A stretch of 6,781 nt of DNA, from assembly GCA_050259035.1 (NCBI GenBank), contig JBLMZW010000230.1, forward strand, positions 1 to 6,781. Reading direction: 5' to 3'. The stretch comes from JBLMZW01 sp050259035. Its GTDB lineage: Bacteria; Bacillota; Syntrophomonadia; Syntrophomonadales; DTU052. The notes beneath the pieces were generated by a model. It saw nothing but the letters and a program-made list of their open reading frames with translations, ran no database searches and had not been told where the DNA came from. This document shows positions 5,332-6,781 of this stretch, in pieces. A program made the position numbers and the translations under genes. Positions within the stretch are counted from its first letter, which is position 1. Each line of letters begins with the position of its first letter.

Positions 5332-5663
5332 CTTTAACCCCGGTACAAACGCTGATTATTGTATTGATGGTGACCTTGGGCACAGTTATAACCAGGTTTT
5401 CACCTTTTATCCTGTTTTCCGGCAAAAAAGGGAATCATAAATACATTACCTATCTTGGAGAGGTTTTACCTTATTCTGCCATCGGCCTGCTGGTGGTATA
5501 TTGCCTAAAAGGTGTCAGTTTGACGAAGTCGCCATTTGGGCTTCCGGAGGCAGTGGCGATAACCTGCATTGCCGTGCTGCATTACTGGAAAAACAATGCG
5601 CTTCTCAGTATTGGTGCGGGAACAGTGATTTATATGCTGCTGGTGCAAATTGTTTTTAAGTAA
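5328..5663 (+). CDS. azlD: AzlD family branched-chain amino acid exporter, small subunit
   Basis: A 111-residue, highly hydrophobic protein with about four membrane segments. It contains the family pattern V-T-x-x-T-R-F-x-P-F (residues about 15-26) and YLGEVLPYSAIGLLVVYCLK, typical of AzlD. It is the obligate partner of AzlC. Its ATG overlaps the azlC stop in an ATGA arrangement, with an excellent ribosome site AAAGGAGG (5313-5320) 7 nt before it. No terminator is visible after it; a 60-nt gap leads to the next gene's start. Confidence 0.92.
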   Translation: MTLTPVQTLIIVLMVTLGTVITRFSPFILFSGKKGNHKYITYLGEVLPYSAIGLLVVYCLKGVSLTKSPFGLPEAVAITCIAVLHYWKNNALLSIGAGTVIYMLLVQIVFK

Positions 5664-5725
5664 TGGAGTTCTTTCAGTAAAGTCGATAAGCGACCTGGGA
5701 AGAATTAGTGGGGGAGGGACCAGGT

Positions 5726-6556
5726 ATGAAAAAGGTACTTGGATTAGTAATATCCCACAGAAGACTCGGTAACAGTGAAATCTTAGTTAAAGAGATTATG
5801 GGCAGCATCCCAGAGGATTGTGACCGGGAATTAATACGCCTAACCGACCTAAGGATTGAGCCGTGCAGGGCTTGTTACCGGTGCCTGCAGCCTGATAACG
5901 CCTGCCCGGTCAAAGATGATTTCAATTTTGTAATCGAGAAAATCAAAACAGCAGATGCGCTTATTATTGGAGTGCCAGTCTATTTCCTGGGTCCGCATGG
6001 CTATTATAAGATGCTGGCGGATCGGCTGGTAGGGGCACAGAATAATGCCAAAGATACACAGGGGAAACCCTGTGTAATAGTAATGCCTTATGGCACCATA
6101 GGGTGGGAGGGGTACAGCAAAGCTGCCTCCATGGTTATGCCGAGACTGCTCAGAATGAGACTAGTTGATTGTTGGCAGGTACACGCTACACTGCCGGGAG
6201 AATCCCTGCTGAAGCCTGAAAATATAAGATATGCCCGGGCTTTGGGACGGGAACTCTTTAGTGGGCTTGAATATCATCCGGGAAGCAGGGAATGTTCCTT
6301 CTGTGGTTCTGACCTCTTCCGGCTGCTTCCTGAAAATCAAGTAGAGTGCCCCATTTGCGGCGCACGGGGCAGCTTGATAAATGATGGCATTCCCGATTTA
6401 TCGAATTCAGACTACTGCCGATTTTCAGACCAAGAGATGGATGAACATTTTAAAGGGTGGCTGCTGGAAACGAAAAGGCGTTTTGCTGATGAAAAGGATC
6501 ACTTAAGAAAGCTGCAGAAGGCCTACACAGACAAAAGTTGGTGGATCACACCGTAA
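5726..6556 (+). CDS. Iron-sulfur-type NAD(P)H:FMN reductase with C-terminal zinc ribbon
   Basis: A 276-residue protein. The N-terminal flavodoxin-like fold (1-170) begins MKKVLGLVISHRRLGNSEIL, the phosphate-binding start of NADPH-dependent FMN reductases and iron-sulfur flavoproteins. IEPCRACYRCLQPDNACPVK gives Cys47, Cys50, Cys53 and Cys60, at the place where iron-sulfur flavoproteins carry their cluster loop. ADALIIGVPVYFLGPHGYYK is the second flavin-contact motif. A separate C-terminal ribbon has CSFCGS and ECPICG, with Cys190, Cys193, Cys208 and Cys211 (C-x2-C-x14-C-x2-C), probably binding zinc or iron, followed by a helical tail. It is probably a cytoplasmic electron carrier or reductase handling FMN. 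I chose ATG 5726 because GGGGGAGGG (5710-5718) lies 7 nt upstream; the GTG at 5708 precedes that site. The next gene encodes an old yellow enzyme. The fold is confident; the reaction is unknown. Confidence 0.82.
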   Translation: MKKVLGLVISHRRLGNSEILVKEIMGSIPEDCDRELIRLTDLRIEPCRACYRCLQPDNACPVKDDFNFVIEKIKTADALIIGVPVYFLGPHGYYKMLADRLVGAQNNAKDTQGKPCVIVMPYGTIGWEGYSKAASMVMPRLLRMRLVDCWQVHATLPGESLLKPENIRYARALGRELFSGLEYHPGSRECSFCGSDLFRLLPENQVECPICGARGSLINDGIPDLSNSDYCRFSDQEMDEHFKGWLLETKRRFADEKDHLRKLQKAYTDKSWWITP

Positions 6557-6619
6557 CGCGTTTTCCTCTGAAGGAACAATAAGTATCAGTTAATACCTGA
6601 AAGCGAGGGGATAATAATT

Positions 6620-6781
6620 ATGTCCTATTTATTGAAGCCATTGCCAGCAGGTTCACTGTCCCTGCCAAACCGACTGATTATGCCGCCGATGGCCACCGGC
6701 AAAACCAAAGACGGTCTGGTGAACCAGGCCCTGCTCGATTATTACCAGGAGAAATCAAGCGGGGGCTATTTTTCGCTTATC
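6620..6781 (+). CDS. Old yellow enzyme family NADH:flavin oxidoreductase, 3' part outside window
   Basis: The first 54 codons are visible. They start MSYLLKPLPAGSLSLPNRLI, then MPPMATGKTKDGLVN and LLDYYQEKSSGGYFSLI. The L-x-N-R-x-x-x-P-P-M-A-T motif and the Y-Y-x-x-x-S-x-G-G block are the first conserved FMN-barrel elements of old yellow enzyme, including the bacterial enoate reductase and trimethylamine dehydrogenase branches. The frame is open to the window edge; full-length members run from about 350 to 680 residues. GCGAGGGG (6603-6610) supports ATG 6620. It lies 63 nt after the flavoprotein gene, with no terminator between, so they are probably co-transcribed. The substrate cannot be judged from this fragment. 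Confidence 0.88.
   Translation, partial: MSYLLKPLPAGSLSLPNRLIMPPMATGKTKDGLVNQALLDYYQEKSSGGYFSLI

Noticed and set aside
1..6781. Insertion sequence, phage or defence system
   Set aside because: No transposase, integrase, terminal inverted repeats, nuclease or helicase genes are visible on either strand.

Overview
The window looks like a stretch of chromosome from a Gram-positive, low-to-medium GC anaerobe. The best guess is a clostridial or Peptococcia-type Firmicute (Desulfotomaculum/Pelotomaculum-like). This is inferred from strong AGGAGG-type ribosome binding sites, GTG starts, UPF0145 and AzlCD genes, a remnant of a triple-tyrosine surface domain, and an iron-sulfur-type flavodoxin reductase beside an old-yellow-enzyme gene. 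No gene here fixes the species. All protein-coding genes read rightward.

Region 1 (1-763). The 3' part of a DUF1992 (DnaJ C28 domain) gene enters from the left edge. It is followed by a stretch with no protein gene. That stretch holds a probable small RNA gene on the minus strand: an excellent extended -10 promoter at 565-593, a structured body of about 175 nt with two imperfect internal repeats, and an intrinsic terminator at 383-414. Next to its promoter lies a decayed C-terminal fragment (about 595-763) of a triple-tyrosine-like extracellular domain, with one extra base breaking its frame.

Region 2 (985-2982). A two-gene operon encodes a DUF2127 integral membrane protein and a membrane-anchored calcineurin-like metallophosphoesterase whose active-site motif I reads D-N-R instead of the usual D-x-H. 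A hairpin follows at 3024-3052.

Region 3 (3272-3925). A YbjQ/UPF0145 protein is followed closely by a small single-pass membrane protein. A clear rho-independent terminator (3894-3925) closes this unit, and a UUCG-capped hairpin lies just before it.

Region 4 (4146-5663). An Lrp/AsnC-family regulator, AzlC and AzlD lie in tight order, matching the B. subtilis azlB-azlC-azlD layout for branched-chain amino acid export. A 220-nt AT-rich leader precedes the regulator, with several -10-like hexamers and a short palindrome.

Region 5 (5726-6781). A flavodoxin-fold NAD(P)H:FMN reductase-like protein has an N-terminal four-cysteine cluster and an added C-terminal zinc ribbon. It is followed by the start of an old-yellow-enzyme family NADH:flavin oxidoreductase that runs off the right edge. 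The two may form a redox pair.

The best candidate for something undescribed is the minus-strand RNA gene. The rest is mostly recognisable families, some with odd details.
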